This document shows, piece by piece, positions 8,966 through 18,737 of a stretch of 47,551 nucleotides of DNA. The position numbers and the translations under genes are program-made. This DNA is from Winogradskyella eckloniae (lineage in GTDB: Bacteria > Bacteroidota > Bacteroidia > Flavobacteriales > Flavobacteriaceae): NCBI RefSeq assembly GCF_013249045.1, contig NZ_JABRWP010000013.1, forward strand, positions 1 through 47,551, given 5' to 3'. Within the stretch, counting starts at the first letter, position 1. The number at the start of each line of letters is the position of its first letter. A model generated the notes under the pieces. It was not told the DNA's origin and ran no database searches. It saw nothing but the letters and a program-made list of their open reading frames with translations.

Positions 8966-9904
8966 TTAGAAAAATCTTGGGGATTTATCGTAACCTTTTC
9001 CGAGCTTACCAATATTAAATAATAGAAATATTTCGTGAGATCCGGAATTAAAACGACCTAAGTTAGATAACGTATGGTCATAGGCATATCCTATTCTAAC
9101 AGCATCAGTCATGGTAAAATTCATCATGCCACTAACCGAGTCCTCAAAGCGGTAACCTACTCCAAATTCTACTTTATTATGAATTAAAACATTAGCTGTT
9201 AAATCAACCGATAGACGTGCGCCATCGACGTGTTTTGCCATAAAAGCATGCTTAAATTTATAATTTTCCCCAAAATCAATTACATAGCCACCTGTAAAAA
9301 AAACGTGAACTTTATCGACGCCTTGAGTTACGATACCACTGTCTTCCTGCAGATATTTAGTTTCTAATAAATTCGGTGCAGAAAGGCCTAAATAATAATG
9401 TTCTGTGAACAAAAATAGACCTGCTCCTATATTAGGAAATATATGATTTATATTTTCAGCATAAGCCGGATCAGGCAATGGATCTGAGTATACAAAACCG
9501 TCAAAATTGGTACTAAAAAAAGTGGCACCAGCCTTTATTCCAAACGATAGTTTTGTCATCTGACCAATTGGAAGCACATAAGCAAGATCTGCATAGGCAT
9601 TGGTTTGTTTTACAGCATCTCCAATTTCATCATGTACAAAGGAAATTCCTCCTTCCATTCGATCCGTAATGGTTGAATGTGCAAAAAGTGTACCTGTGGT
9701 AGGACCTCCAATGGATTGTGCCCATTGCGATCTATAAAGTAAACCCAAATTCATTTTAGAATTATCATCTGTAGCGTAAGCAGGATTTATTACACTCATA
9801 TTATACATGTATTGTGTATACTGAGCATCTTGCTGAGCATGAGAATATAATCCTATCACTAAAATTATAATTACACTGCTATATGTTTTTATTTTATTAA
9901 TCAT
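8966..9904 (-). CDS. PorP/SprF-family type IX secretion membrane protein
   Basis: PorP/SprF proteins are outer-membrane beta-barrel partners that help secrete or anchor a specific T9SS adhesin; in Flavobacterium johnsoniae SprF serves SprB. The 312-residue sequence has a signal peptide (residues 1 to about 23, ending YSHA) followed by the family hallmark QQDAQYTQYMYNMSVINPAY, then GLLYRSQWAQSIGGPTTG. The C-terminal part has barrel strands such as VEFGVGYRFEDSVSGMMNF, and ends GKGYDKSPRFF. The length is normal. It starts 15 nt after the giant adhesin gene, so by analogy it probably serves that adhesin. Confidence 0.93.
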   Translation of the reverse strand: MINKIKTYSSVIIILVIGLYSHAQQDAQYTQYMYNMSVINPAYATDDNSKMNLGLLYRSQWAQSIGGPTTGTLFAHSTITDRMEGGISFVHDEIGDAVKQTNAYADLAYVLPIGQMTKLSFGIKAGATFFSTNFDGFVYSDPLPDPAYAENINHIFPNIGAGLFLFTEHYYLGLSAPNLLETKYLQEDSGIVTQGVDKVHVFFTGGYVIDFGENYKFKHAFMAKHVDGARLSVDLTANVLIHNKVEFGVGYRFEDSVSGMMNFTMTDAVRIGYAYDHTLSNLGRFNSGSHEIFLLFNIGKLGKGYDKSPRFF

Positions 9905-9919
9905 TTTAATATTTCATAA

Positions 9920-12900
9920 TTATCTATTTAAATAGACTCTTCCTTGAATAGCTTCTGTTAGGCCATCATTAAATTCAAGTATATAAAAATAAACACCTAC
10001 AGGTAAAACAGTATTGTTGTTTTTCCAAGTCCCGTCCCATTTTGGTGAATTAATATCGCCTTCATAAAGTATGTTACCATATCTATTATAAATACTTAGT
10101 TTAAAATTTGGATATAAATCATCTAAATATAGAATTTCAAATACATCGTTAATGTTATCGCCATTTGGAGAAAAACCGTCTGGGATTAATAAATCACCAA
10201 TACATTCTATAAAATTAATACTGACCTCTAATCGTATGTTACTTTCGCAACCGTTAGTGGATCTTAAAGCAGCATAATATATAACGCCTTCTTGCAATAA
10301 TGTACTTGTAGAGTATAAGGTTCCGTTGATAGGTTCATCGTACCATACTATATTTCCACCTTGGATAATTCTATCTGATAAATCTGCTATAGTGGATTCT
10401 TCTTCTGAACAAAATTCGGTTCCATTTTCAATAAGTTCTGGAGTTTCAACGTCTTCAACAAATAATTTAATAGGTTCAACAAGACTTGTATCCGCATTAC
10501 AAGATTGACCTAGTAAAAATAATTGTAATAATGCCACTTCCGTTTCTCCAGGATTTGGCAGTAAGGATTGAGGAATTGTAAAAGTAGCATTTCCATTAGA
10601 TACGGAAATAAGAACAGTATTTGTAGATGAATTTGCTAAACTTAATTGATAAACGATGGCATAATTTCCATCTGCTAATAGCGAAGCTCCTGTAATATTA
10701 ATAACAGCATCTTCTTCTCCAAAGCAAACCACATTACCACCATCTGCTTCCATGGTAAGACCTGTCACATCTGGAAAATCAACAATGTTTACTTCTACAG
10801 TTGCGATACTTGTAATGCTACATTCTACGGTTGTAATTGAATAGGTATAAACACCAGTAGGGTCTACAAGCGGATCAAAGACACCAGTGCCACTTGCTAA
10901 TGTCGGTGACCATGTACCTCCAAGGTCTGGTGCACCGCCCAAATTATCAAATAAGTCTATCTGGTTAGTATTATCAATACAAATATTAAGAATGGCATCA
11001 GTCCCTGCATTAGGTATAGTAATAATTGAAACTACAACTTCTGCACTAGCCGCAGGACAAGATGAAGTGCTGTCGGAAACGGTGTATGTGTAAGTTCCTG
11101 GAGTATCAATTGCTGGGTCAAAAACGCCAGTGCCACTTGCCAACGTAGGTGACCATGTTCCTCCAGCAGTAGGAGTTCCGCCCAAACTGTTGAATAAATC
11201 ACTAGCTACATCATTTGCACAAAGGGCTATAGATCCATCAGCTCCGGCATCATTTACTGAAGAAAAAGCAATATCAACTGTAGCCGAACTTGTACCACAC
11301 GATGTGGTAATTGTATAAGTATATGTCCCTTCTAGGTCTGTATTTGGATCAAATATTCCGGTTCCACTTGTAAGTGTTGGCGACCATGTTCCACCTGTTT
11401 CCGGTGTTCCTAAAAGGCTATCAAACAAATCAACAGAACTGACATATAAACATAAATTAAGTGTGCCATTACTACCTGCATCCGGACCTTCAGTAAAAGT
11501 CACAACCACAGTAGCTGAAGCTGGAGGACAACTAGATGAATTACCTGTAATAGTATAGGTATATGTGCCAGCAGGATCTATTGAAGGATCAAATTCACCT
11601 GTGCCACTCGCTAGGGCAGGAGACCATGTTCCTCCTACTTGTGGCGTGCCGCCTAAACTATCAAATAAATCCGTTAAAGGATCTGTGTTACAAAATTCAA
11701 TCGCACCATTTGTACCTGCATCATTTAAGGCAGAGAAATTTACCGTTACTGTTGCAGAACTGCTGCCACATGAATTTGATATTTCGTAAGTATAGGTACC
11801 TTCTAAATCCGAGTTAGGATCAAAAATTCCTGTACCACTGACTAGAGCAGGTGACCATGTTCCTCCTAAGTCTGGGTTCCCTGCAAGACTATCAAATAAA
11901 TCTACGGTTGCGGTACTGTTACATAAATTAAGAGTGCCGTTATTTCCTGCATTTGCGATTTGATCTATTGTTACAGTTACTTCTGCCGAAACTGTTGGAC
12001 AATTAGAAGCACTGTTAGTGATTGAATAGGTATACGTACCGGCCATATCAACTAAGGGGTGAAAAACGCCTGTACCACTATTAAGTGCAGGAGTCCATGT
12101 ACCACCAACATCTGGTGTGCCTCCTAAACTATTGAATAAATCAACTGGTGCATCTGTGTTACAAAGTTGAATACTTCCATTTGTTCCTGCGTCATTTAAT
12201 TCTGAAAAAGTAACTGTTACTGTAGCAGAATTTGTACCACAAGAATTACTCAAGGTATATGTATAGGTGCCTTCAGCATCTAGATTAGGATCAAAAACTC
12301 CTGTACCACTGGTTAGTGTTGGCGACCATGTTCCACCTGTTTCTGGCGTTCCAGATAGGCTATCAAATAAATCAACGATGGCTGTACTATTGCAAAGGTT
12401 TAAAGTGCCATTATTTCCAGCATTTGGACTTTCAGTTATCATTACTTCAACTGTTGCGGATACACTAGGACAGTTTGAAGCATTATTCGATATTGTATAA
12501 GTATAAATACCTGGATTGTCAAATGCAGGATCAAATATTCCGGTTCCACTAGCAAGTGCAGGCGACCATGTTCCTCCCAAGTCAGGTGTTCCACCTAAAC
12601 TATTGAATAAATCTATTGGTGCATCTAGGTCACATAATGCAACAGAACCATTTGTTCCTGCATCGTTTAAATTAGAAAATGAAACTGTAACTGTAGCAGA
12701 ATTAGTACCACAAGAATTACTTAAAGTATATGTGTAGGTGCCTTCAGGATCTATATTAGGATTAAATATTCCGGTACCACTTGTTAATGAAGGCGACCAT
12801 GTTCCACCTGTTTCTGGTGTTCCAGATAGGCTATCAAATAAATCTGATGTTGCTGTGCTATTACATAAGTTTAATGTGCCATTATTACCTGCATCTGGGT

Positions 12901-15900
12901 TTTGTAAAACACTAACGGTAACATTTGCAGAAGTACTTGGACATAATGAATCTGTACTTGAAACGGTGTATGTATACACACCTGCAGTATCAATACTTGG
13001 GTCAAAAATACCAGAGCCACTATTTAAGGATGGTGTCCAAACACCACCTGGATCTGGAGTACCACCTAAACTATTATATAAATTAATACTCGCATCTCCT
13101 GCACATAATTCTACGGTTCCATTAGTACCAGCATCATTTAAATTTGTAAATGATACAGTGACCTCTGCTGAACTCGTGCCACACGAATTTGATATTGTAT
13201 ATGTATAAACACCTTCTGGATCTATATTTGGGTTAAATATACCTGTTCCACTAGCCAATGTTGGAGACCAAACACCATTAGTTTGCGTTACGTTTGTTAA
13301 ACTATCAAACAAATCTACTGTTGCAGTATTGTTACATAAATTTAATGTTCCATCATTACTGTTGTCAAGTTCTTCAGGGAAAATTACGGTAACGTTTGCA
13401 CTGTCATCAGGACAAATTGAAGCACTATTAGAAACGGTATATGTATAGACTCCGGCTAGGTCAAAAGCGGGATCAAAAACACCTGAGCCACTATTAAGAG
13501 AAGGCGACCAAGAACCGCCAGAATCTGGTGTTCCTCCTAAACTATCAAATAGATTTATTGCACTATCATCAGCGCATACTTCTACGATGCCATTGGTTCC
13601 GGCTTGATTAGCATCATCTACATTAACGGTAACGGACGCTGTACTATTTCCACAATTGGCTGTAGTTATGGTGTAGGTATATATTCCTGCGGCATCAATA
13701 TTTGGATTAAAAACGCCTGTTCCACTATCTAATGTTGGCGACCATGTTCCACCTAATTGTGGTGTGCCATCTAAACTATCAAATAGGTCAACCGTAAAAT
13801 CTAAACTACATAGTAATATACTTCCGTTGAGACCAGCATCTGGAGATACTTCAATAGTCACATTTACGGTGGCGGAATCGTCAGAACAAGGACCTGTGCC
13901 AGAAGTCGTATAGGTATAAATGCCTGCCGTGTCTATTAAAGGGTCAAAAATTCCTGTTCCACTATTTAATGTTGGTGTCCATACGCCACCTGCAGTTGGT
14001 GTGCCTCCTAAGCTATTAAATAAGTCTATAGGTCCATTTTCAGTACATGCGGTTACGTTAGCATCTAAGCCTGCATTTGAAAAAGGGGTAACGGATATCG
14101 TTACCGTTGAGGATGCATCTTCACAAGGTAATGTGCCTGATACTATATAGGTATAGGTGCCAACAGGATCTATTAGAGGGTCAAAAATACTAGTACCACT
14201 GTTTAATGTTGGAGACCAAGTTCCTCCAGTATCTGGTGTTCCATTTAAGGTCGTAAATAAATCAATAGTACCATTGTTATCACAAAGGTTGACTGTTGCA
14301 TTAAGACCAGCATCAGGTTCTTCGATAATAATAATTTCAACCTGAGCTGAAACATCTGGACATGGCGCAATCCCAGATATTGTGTAGGTGTAGATACCAG
14401 GAGCATCAACTGAAGGATCAAAAATACCAGTGCCACTTGACAGCATTGGCAACCATGAGCCTCCTGTTTCAGGAGTACCGTCTAAAACAGTAAAGAGGTC
14501 AACAGTGGCTAAATCATTGCTACATATCTCTAGCATACTGTCAATACCAGGATCGGACAAAGGGTTAATGGTTACAGTTACTGTAGCTGAATCACCAGGA
14601 CAAGGTCCGTTATCTGAAAAGGCATACGTATAAACACCAGGCGCATCCAAAGAAGGATCAAATACACCTGAACCGCTACTAAGAGTAGGAGTCCAAGTAC
14701 CTCCAATAGCAGGTGTTCCGTTAAGACTATCAAATAAATCTATACTGGTAATATTATCACAAATTTCAATAGTTCCATTCTCTCCAGCATCATTGTATTC
14801 TATAACAGTAACGTTAACTGTCGCATTAGCATCCATACAAGGCAATGTTCCACTAACGGTATATGTATATATACCAGAGATGTCAACAGCTGGGTCAAAA
14901 ATATTTGTGCCACTTGCCAATGTTGGTGACCAAACGCCTCCTGTTTCAGGGTTGCCACCTAGGCTTGAAAATAAATCAATGGGATCATCAATGTTACATA
15001 ATGTTTCTGATGCGTTTGTTCCTGCATTAGGTGCATCAATAAATGTTACTGTTACAATAGCAGAATCATCAGGACAACTATTGTTAGATGGAACGGTGTA
15101 TGTATAATCACCTGGTAAATCAATATTTGGGTCAAAAATCCCTGAGCCACTAGCTAAAGCAGGAGACCAACTACCACCCGTATCAGGAGTGCCTCCAAGT
15201 GAAGCAAATAAATCAAAAGTTGAACCTGTTTCGGTTTCACAAATATCTAAAATTTCATTTTCACCTGCATCTGGTCCTGTGTCTAAAATGACTAAAACAC
15301 CTAATCTACCTGGACTTTCACAAGGCGGATCGATTGTGGTCGCATAATAGGTTTGACCATTTATTAAGGGCGTTGTAGGTGGTAAAGGAAACGATGAGAA
15401 CAACGAAATATACCAATTATTTGTACCACTGGCTTCTAAATTTCCGACAGTAGGAGTGGAACCAGATGACACACAGAATTCTTGAATCATATCACCAGTT
15501 GGTGTAGGGTTTAAACCTACATTAACCAAAACTGCCAACCTCGATGTTCTACAGCTTCCGTCAGGACTTGCTTGATCTGCATAATAAATGGCATTATCAA
15601 TTAAAATATCGGTATCATTTAAAGGCACGCCACCAGTAGAAGATAAATACCATTGTACGTCATTACCAACCGCTACAAGGTCTGCAACAGTAGCTAAATC
15701 GGCAGATTCAACACAAAAGCCTTGAAAGTTATCACCAGCGGGTTGTATGTAGATGGTAATATCCACTCGAGCACGAGAACCACATGTACCTGTATTATCA
15801 TCTGCATAATAGTCCTCACCATTAATAAGATTGTCTGAGTTTGATAAAGGCACCGTAGAACTTGCAGTATCATACCATACGACGCCTCCTCCGTTATCTG

Positions 15901-16069
15901 TTGCGATTAAATCGCCAACTAAAACAGAATCTGTATTACATAAAAACTGATTGCTATTTGTAACTGTAGGACATTGTGCGTTAACAGTAGTTAATGAACT
16001 GAAGATTGAAATAAGAAGAAACGCTAATAGTATAGAATAACTTTTAATACTGTACTTTTTGGCTTTCAT
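9920..16069 (-). CDS. Giant T9SS-secreted surface adhesin with 19 tandem domains (SprB-like)
   Basis: A 2049-residue surface protein. It has a signal peptide (1 to about 31), three related domains of about 75-82 residues (about 32-266), 19 tandem repeats of about 79 residues (about 267-1767), two further Ig-like domains (about 1768-1950), and a type B T9SS C-terminal domain starting at LLIPDGFSPNGDNINDVF and ending GRVYLNR. Each repeat has a core such as DLFDSLGGTP, then GGTWSPTLASGTGIFDP, then GTYTYTIS, and typically two Cys, possibly forming one disulfide per repeat. From repeat 7 to 18 two repeat types alternate. The protein should be exported by T9SS and displayed or released at the surface, with the adjacent PorP/SprF as partner. 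A role in gliding or adhesion is inferred from architecture and neighbours. Confidence 0.93.
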   Translation of the reverse strand: MKAKKYSIKSYSILLAFLLISIFSSLTTVNAQCPTVTNSNQFLCNTDSVLVGDLIATDNGGGVVWYDTASSTVPLSNSDNLINGEDYYADDNTGTCGSRARVDITIYIQPAGDNFQGFCVESADLATVADLVAVGNDVQWYLSSTGGVPLNDTDILIDNAIYYADQASPDGSCRTSRLAVLVNVGLNPTPTGDMIQEFCVSSGSTPTVGNLEASGTNNWYISLFSSFPLPPTTPLINGQTYYATTIDPPCESPGRLGVLVILDTGPDAGENEILDICETETGSTFDLFASLGGTPDTGGSWSPALASGSGIFDPNIDLPGDYTYTVPSNNSCPDDSAIVTVTFIDAPNAGTNASETLCNIDDPIDLFSSLGGNPETGGVWSPTLASGTNIFDPAVDISGIYTYTVSGTLPCMDANATVNVTVIEYNDAGENGTIEICDNITSIDLFDSLNGTPAIGGTWTPTLSSGSGVFDPSLDAPGVYTYAFSDNGPCPGDSATVTVTINPLSDPGIDSMLEICSNDLATVDLFTVLDGTPETGGSWLPMLSSGTGIFDPSVDAPGIYTYTISGIAPCPDVSAQVEIIIIEEPDAGLNATVNLCDNNGTIDLFTTLNGTPDTGGTWSPTLNSGTSIFDPLIDPVGTYTYIVSGTLPCEDASSTVTISVTPFSNAGLDANVTACTENGPIDLFNSLGGTPTAGGVWTPTLNSGTGIFDPLIDTAGIYTYTTSGTGPCSDDSATVNVTIEVSPDAGLNGSILLCSLDFTVDLFDSLDGTPQLGGTWSPTLDSGTGVFNPNIDAAGIYTYTITTANCGNSTASVTVNVDDANQAGTNGIVEVCADDSAINLFDSLGGTPDSGGSWSPSLNSGSGVFDPAFDLAGVYTYTVSNSASICPDDSANVTVIFPEELDNSNDGTLNLCNNTATVDLFDSLTNVTQTNGVWSPTLASGTGIFNPNIDPEGVYTYTISNSCGTSSAEVTVSFTNLNDAGTNGTVELCAGDASINLYNSLGGTPDPGGVWTPSLNSGSGIFDPSIDTAGVYTYTVSSTDSLCPSTSANVTVSVLQNPDAGNNGTLNLCNSTATSDLFDSLSGTPETGGTWSPSLTSGTGIFNPNIDPEGTYTYTLSNSCGTNSATVTVSFSNLNDAGTNGSVALCDLDAPIDLFNSLGGTPDLGGTWSPALASGTGIFDPAFDNPGIYTYTISNNASNCPSVSATVEVMITESPNAGNNGTLNLCNSTAIVDLFDSLSGTPETGGTWSPTLTSGTGVFDPNLDAEGTYTYTLSNSCGTNSATVTVTFSELNDAGTNGSIQLCNTDAPVDLFNSLGGTPDVGGTWTPALNSGTGVFHPLVDMAGTYTYSITNSASNCPTVSAEVTVTIDQIANAGNNGTLNLCNSTATVDLFDSLAGNPDLGGTWSPALVSGTGIFDPNSDLEGTYTYEISNSCGSSSATVTVNFSALNDAGTNGAIEFCNTDPLTDLFDSLGGTPQVGGTWSPALASGTGEFDPSIDPAGTYTYTITGNSSSCPPASATVVVTFTEGPDAGSNGTLNLCLYVSSVDLFDSLLGTPETGGTWSPTLTSGTGIFDPNTDLEGTYTYTITTSCGTSSATVDIAFSSVNDAGADGSIALCANDVASDLFNSLGGTPTAGGTWSPTLASGTGVFDPAIDTPGTYTYTVSDSTSSCPAASAEVVVSIITIPNAGTDAILNICIDNTNQIDLFDNLGGAPDLGGTWSPTLASGTGVFDPLVDPTGVYTYSITTVECSITSIATVEVNIVDFPDVTGLTMEADGGNVVCFGEEDAVINITGASLLADGNYAIVYQLSLANSSTNTVLISVSNGNATFTIPQSLLPNPGETEVALLQLFLLGQSCNADTSLVEPIKLFVEDVETPELIENGTEFCSEEESTIADLSDRIIQGGNIVWYDEPINGTLYSTSTLLQEGVIYYAALRSTNGCESNIRLEVSINFIECIGDLLIPDGFSPNGDNINDVFEILYLDDLYPNFKLSIYNRYGNILYEGDINSPKWDGTWKNNNTVLPVGVYFYILEFNDGLTEAIQGRVYLNR
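10770..15270 (-). repeat. Tandem coding repeat array, 19 units of about 237 nt
   Basis: The 19 adhesin repeats occupy about 4.5 kb. Units average 79 codons. Units 7-18 alternate between a shorter type (about 76-78 residues, often LNLCN near the start and SNSCGT near the end) and a longer type (about 80 residues, with a two-residue-longer hairpin such as NNASNCP). The larger period there is about 157 codons (471 nt). Such arrays can change copy number by recombination. Confidence 0.88.
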
Positions 16070-16177
16070 TAAAAAAATTTAAAATAATTACTTTTTGTTG
16101 AAATCGATGCCATGGATTAAGAACAGCAAGTTCAAAATAAAATCGTTGTCTTGCTAATTTGTCAGATAAGGGGGAAA

Positions 16178-16208
16178 CAAATATATGTAAATAGCATTTA
16201 CATAGCAA
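16178..16208 (-). promoter_or_regulatory. Promoter of the adhesin operon with an embedded palindrome
   Basis: On the minus strand TTG (plus 16206-16208) and TATATTTG (plus 16178-16185) are 20 nt apart, a good Bacteroidota promoter, about 110 nt before the adhesin start. A perfect inverted repeat, TATGTAAAT / AGC / ATTTACATA (16184-16204), fills the spacer between the two elements, the position expected of an operator. The rest of 16070-16259 shows nothing else. Confidence 0.6.
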
Positions 16209-16259
16209 AATAATAACAAGTCAGTTTTGAAGTATTTTAATATTTTTTTAATTTTTATG

Positions 16260-18380
16260 TTAATCTACTTCAATTAATCCTTCATTTGAATTGTATTGTA
16301 ACAAATGTAAACCAGTGTTTGAATAGGTAGAATCATTTGATTTCTTGTATTCAAATCGTAAGTGAGGGTGTTCCGAAACAATGGTGTTTATCGTGTTTTC
16401 AAAAGAACTGTTTTGAGCTAATCTTAATAAGACATCTAATGTAATGTCAAATCCTAATTTAGCATGTCTTGAAGGGCTAATATCAAATACATCTTTATAA
16501 CTACGATCAAAATCTTTAATATCTTTTTTGTTTTGAGGATCTAAAACAGACGGAAAGATTAATTTAAGCACACGAAATCTCATATCCGAAACCTGTCCTT
16601 GTTTTGGTATTAATGCAGATTCAAGTATCGCTAATTGTATATTGTAATTGGATAGTTTGCTCATTAATGCCGTAGTTGAATTAAGAAAAACACTTGTTTT
16701 GTCACTATCTAGAATCACGTAATTGAGTTTGCTTGTGCTTAACGCATTCTCTAGTACATTTGGACTAAAATTACCAGAATTGTCAACTTTTAAAAATTTA
16801 GCGTTAGGAATAATACTTTGTACTAATGACTTGTTTTTAGATTCTTCCTCCTCACTGACTACTATGACGCGAGCATTTTGAATTGCTAAATAATTTAAGG
16901 TCTTAATTTTTTGGTATTCATCACTAGGTAAAGTTTTATAGATTTTACTACTATCCTTTGACACTAAATTAGATTCTATATCAATTAACGCTAATTCTTC
17001 GTTTGAATTTATACTCGGAAAATGTGAGGCATTATCTAAAAAAGGGATGAGTACTGCATTTTTTTTATGACTACTATTTACGTCTATTTTTGTTTTTGCG
17101 ATGTTTTTCTTTATTAAGGTCACATCGAAATCGATATTTAATGCTTTAGCAGAATCAATGGCAATCTGTGCACCTTGGAAAAAATCAATATAAAATTGTT
17201 TATCAGGATCTGCATTAACCATATTTTGACGTTCCGTAGGAGAACTTAGTTCTTGACTAGAAAATGGTGTGTAAAAATACAGGCCAGTTGCAGTTTCTGT
17301 ATTTAAATTTGAGAGTAGTTGTGTATTTCTATTGCTCGTATTAACCAAGATTTCATTTGTAGTATTATCTAAATTAATATCATTAGTTGTGCTGTTTTCA
17401 TTTAAGTTTCGAGGCATTTTAATAATATCTCCTTTGTTAACAGCAACTCTTAAGCTTGGGTTTAGAGTCATTAAATCCTCCATAGACATACCTGCTTTTC
17501 GTGATAAACCGTAAAGTGTTTCTTGCGGTTGTATCGTGTAGTCTACGTAATCCCCTTCATTAATAGTATTATTTATTTCTGTAATTGTATTTGTCTCGGC
17601 TACATTAGAGTTTTCATCAGTACTCGTAATGCTATTCGACTTATTAGTACTGATACGATGACCAGCCATTAGCATTTCTACAATATGTGGATTGTTAGCC
17701 TCGAGTTCAGCAATAGTCATATTAAATCGTCTTGCTAATTCATATTTGGTGTCGCCTTTTTGAACTAAATATTCTCCATTTGTTGAGGTAACGGCGTTTT
17801 TGTCTGGTATGATTAACGTTTGCCCTATTTGTAAAAATTCTGAAAGCTGATTAGAATTGGCAGCTTCTAATTGCGCAACAGTGATACCATTATTTCTCGC
17901 TATTCCCCATAAAGTTTCGCCTTTTACAACAATATGTTCTCCAGGTCTTGCAACAGGTGCTTGTTCAGCAATAGAGGTATCAACATTAATCACATGTCCT
18001 GCTTGTAACATCCTTACAATATGAGGGTTTTGTTGTTCTAGCATGGCAATGCTTACGCCAAATCTTCGCGATAACCCAGATTTAGTTTCGCCGCGTTGCA
18101 CCACATAATTTGAAACACCATTTGAGGTAACCTGAGTATTAGATGCTGTTGTCGTGTTATTATTTGAAGAATTAGGAATCAATAAGGTTCTACCAGCATA
18201 TATGACATCTCTAGAACCAGGATTAAGATCAAAAATGGCATTTATACTTACGCCATATTGTCTAGAAATTTGATAAACACTTTCTCCTTTTTGAATAGAA
18301 TGGACAATATTATCTTGTTGAGCAGTTGCAAGTTTAGATCCTAAAATTAAAACTATGATCACCGTAAAATATTTCCCCAT
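16260..18380 (-). CDS. Multi-LysM protein fused to a periplasmic-binding-protein-like domain
   Basis: A 706-residue secreted protein. After a signal peptide (1-20) there are five LysM domains, at about 26-69, 91-133, 149-192, 203-244 and 281-323, each with the YxVxxGET...L pattern (for example HIVVKGETLWGIARNNGITV); LysM binds N-acetylglucosamine in peptidoglycan. Residues about 368-700 look like a type 1 periplasmic-binding fold: FYIDFFQGAQIAIDSAKALN, then DVTLIKKN, alternating hydrophobic strands (ARVIVVSEE, LNYVILDSD) and HAKLGFDITLDVLLRLAQ. No ABC transporter or receptor partner is adjacent. It probably sits in the periplasm on peptidoglycan, perhaps as a sensor or scaffold; this is inference. 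It is transcribed away from der. Confidence 0.85.
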   Translation of the reverse strand: MGKYFTVIIVLILGSKLATAQQDNIVHSIQKGESVYQISRQYGVSINAIFDLNPGSRDVIYAGRTLLIPNSSNNNTTTASNTQVTSNGVSNYVVQRGETKSGLSRRFGVSIAMLEQQNPHIVRMLQAGHVINVDTSIAEQAPVARPGEHIVVKGETLWGIARNNGITVAQLEAANSNQLSEFLQIGQTLIIPDKNAVTSTNGEYLVQKGDTKYELARRFNMTIAELEANNPHIVEMLMAGHRISTNKSNSITSTDENSNVAETNTITEINNTINEGDYVDYTIQPQETLYGLSRKAGMSMEDLMTLNPSLRVAVNKGDIIKMPRNLNENSTTNDINLDNTTNEILVNTSNRNTQLLSNLNTETATGLYFYTPFSSQELSSPTERQNMVNADPDKQFYIDFFQGAQIAIDSAKALNIDFDVTLIKKNIAKTKIDVNSSHKKNAVLIPFLDNASHFPSINSNEELALIDIESNLVSKDSSKIYKTLPSDEYQKIKTLNYLAIQNARVIVVSEEEESKNKSLVQSIIPNAKFLKVDNSGNFSPNVLENALSTSKLNYVILDSDKTSVFLNSTTALMSKLSNYNIQLAILESALIPKQGQVSDMRFRVLKLIFPSVLDPQNKKDIKDFDRSYKDVFDISPSRHAKLGFDITLDVLLRLAQNSSFENTINTIVSEHPHLRFEYKKSNDSTYSNTGLHLLQYNSNEGLIEVD

Positions 18381-18737
18381 TCTAATTTAATTTTTAATAG
18401 TTTATAGTACTTGAAGCAAGTAAACAAGTACAATGTGGCTAATATGTCATCTCAATAAGACTGCAAGAAAAGGGGCTGATTCTTGACCAATATTGGTCGT
18501 AATTACCTTATGTTTGATGTTGTAAAAACCATATTTTATACAAACATTAAAATTACTAAAAATATAGGTGATATAGTTTTATTTAAGACTTGTTATCAAC
18601 AGGATATTAACAATGTTTGCTGTCGTGATTTTTGTCTTATATAATGGTCTCGAAATTATAGAGAAGAGAGTTAAAAGGTATTAATAGTTGATAAATACTA
18701 AGCTTATATACTATCTTTGTCATCTTAAATAAAAAAT
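18381..18737. other. Divergent intergenic region with a 14-bp perfect palindrome
   Basis: The 357-nt region separates the LysM gene (minus) from der (plus). It contains a perfect palindrome GACCAATATTGGTC (18485-18498), too compact to form a normal hairpin loop and more like a dimeric protein site, and the der promoter at its right end. No reading frame or RNA was recognised. Confidence 0.6.
18688..18719 (+). promoter_or_regulatory. Bacteroidota promoter for der
   Basis: TTG at 18688-18690 and TATCTTTG at 18712-18719 are 21 nt apart, within the usual range. The der start codon lies 19 nt after the -7 element, leaving a short leader. Confidence 0.6.

Noticed and set aside
10326..15107. Many plus-strand reading frames opposite the adhesin gene, up to 156 codons
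   Set aside because: They recur with the adhesin repeat period and show the same antisense peptide (PLA..GDHVPP..GVP.KL.NKS), so they are mirror images of the coding repeats.
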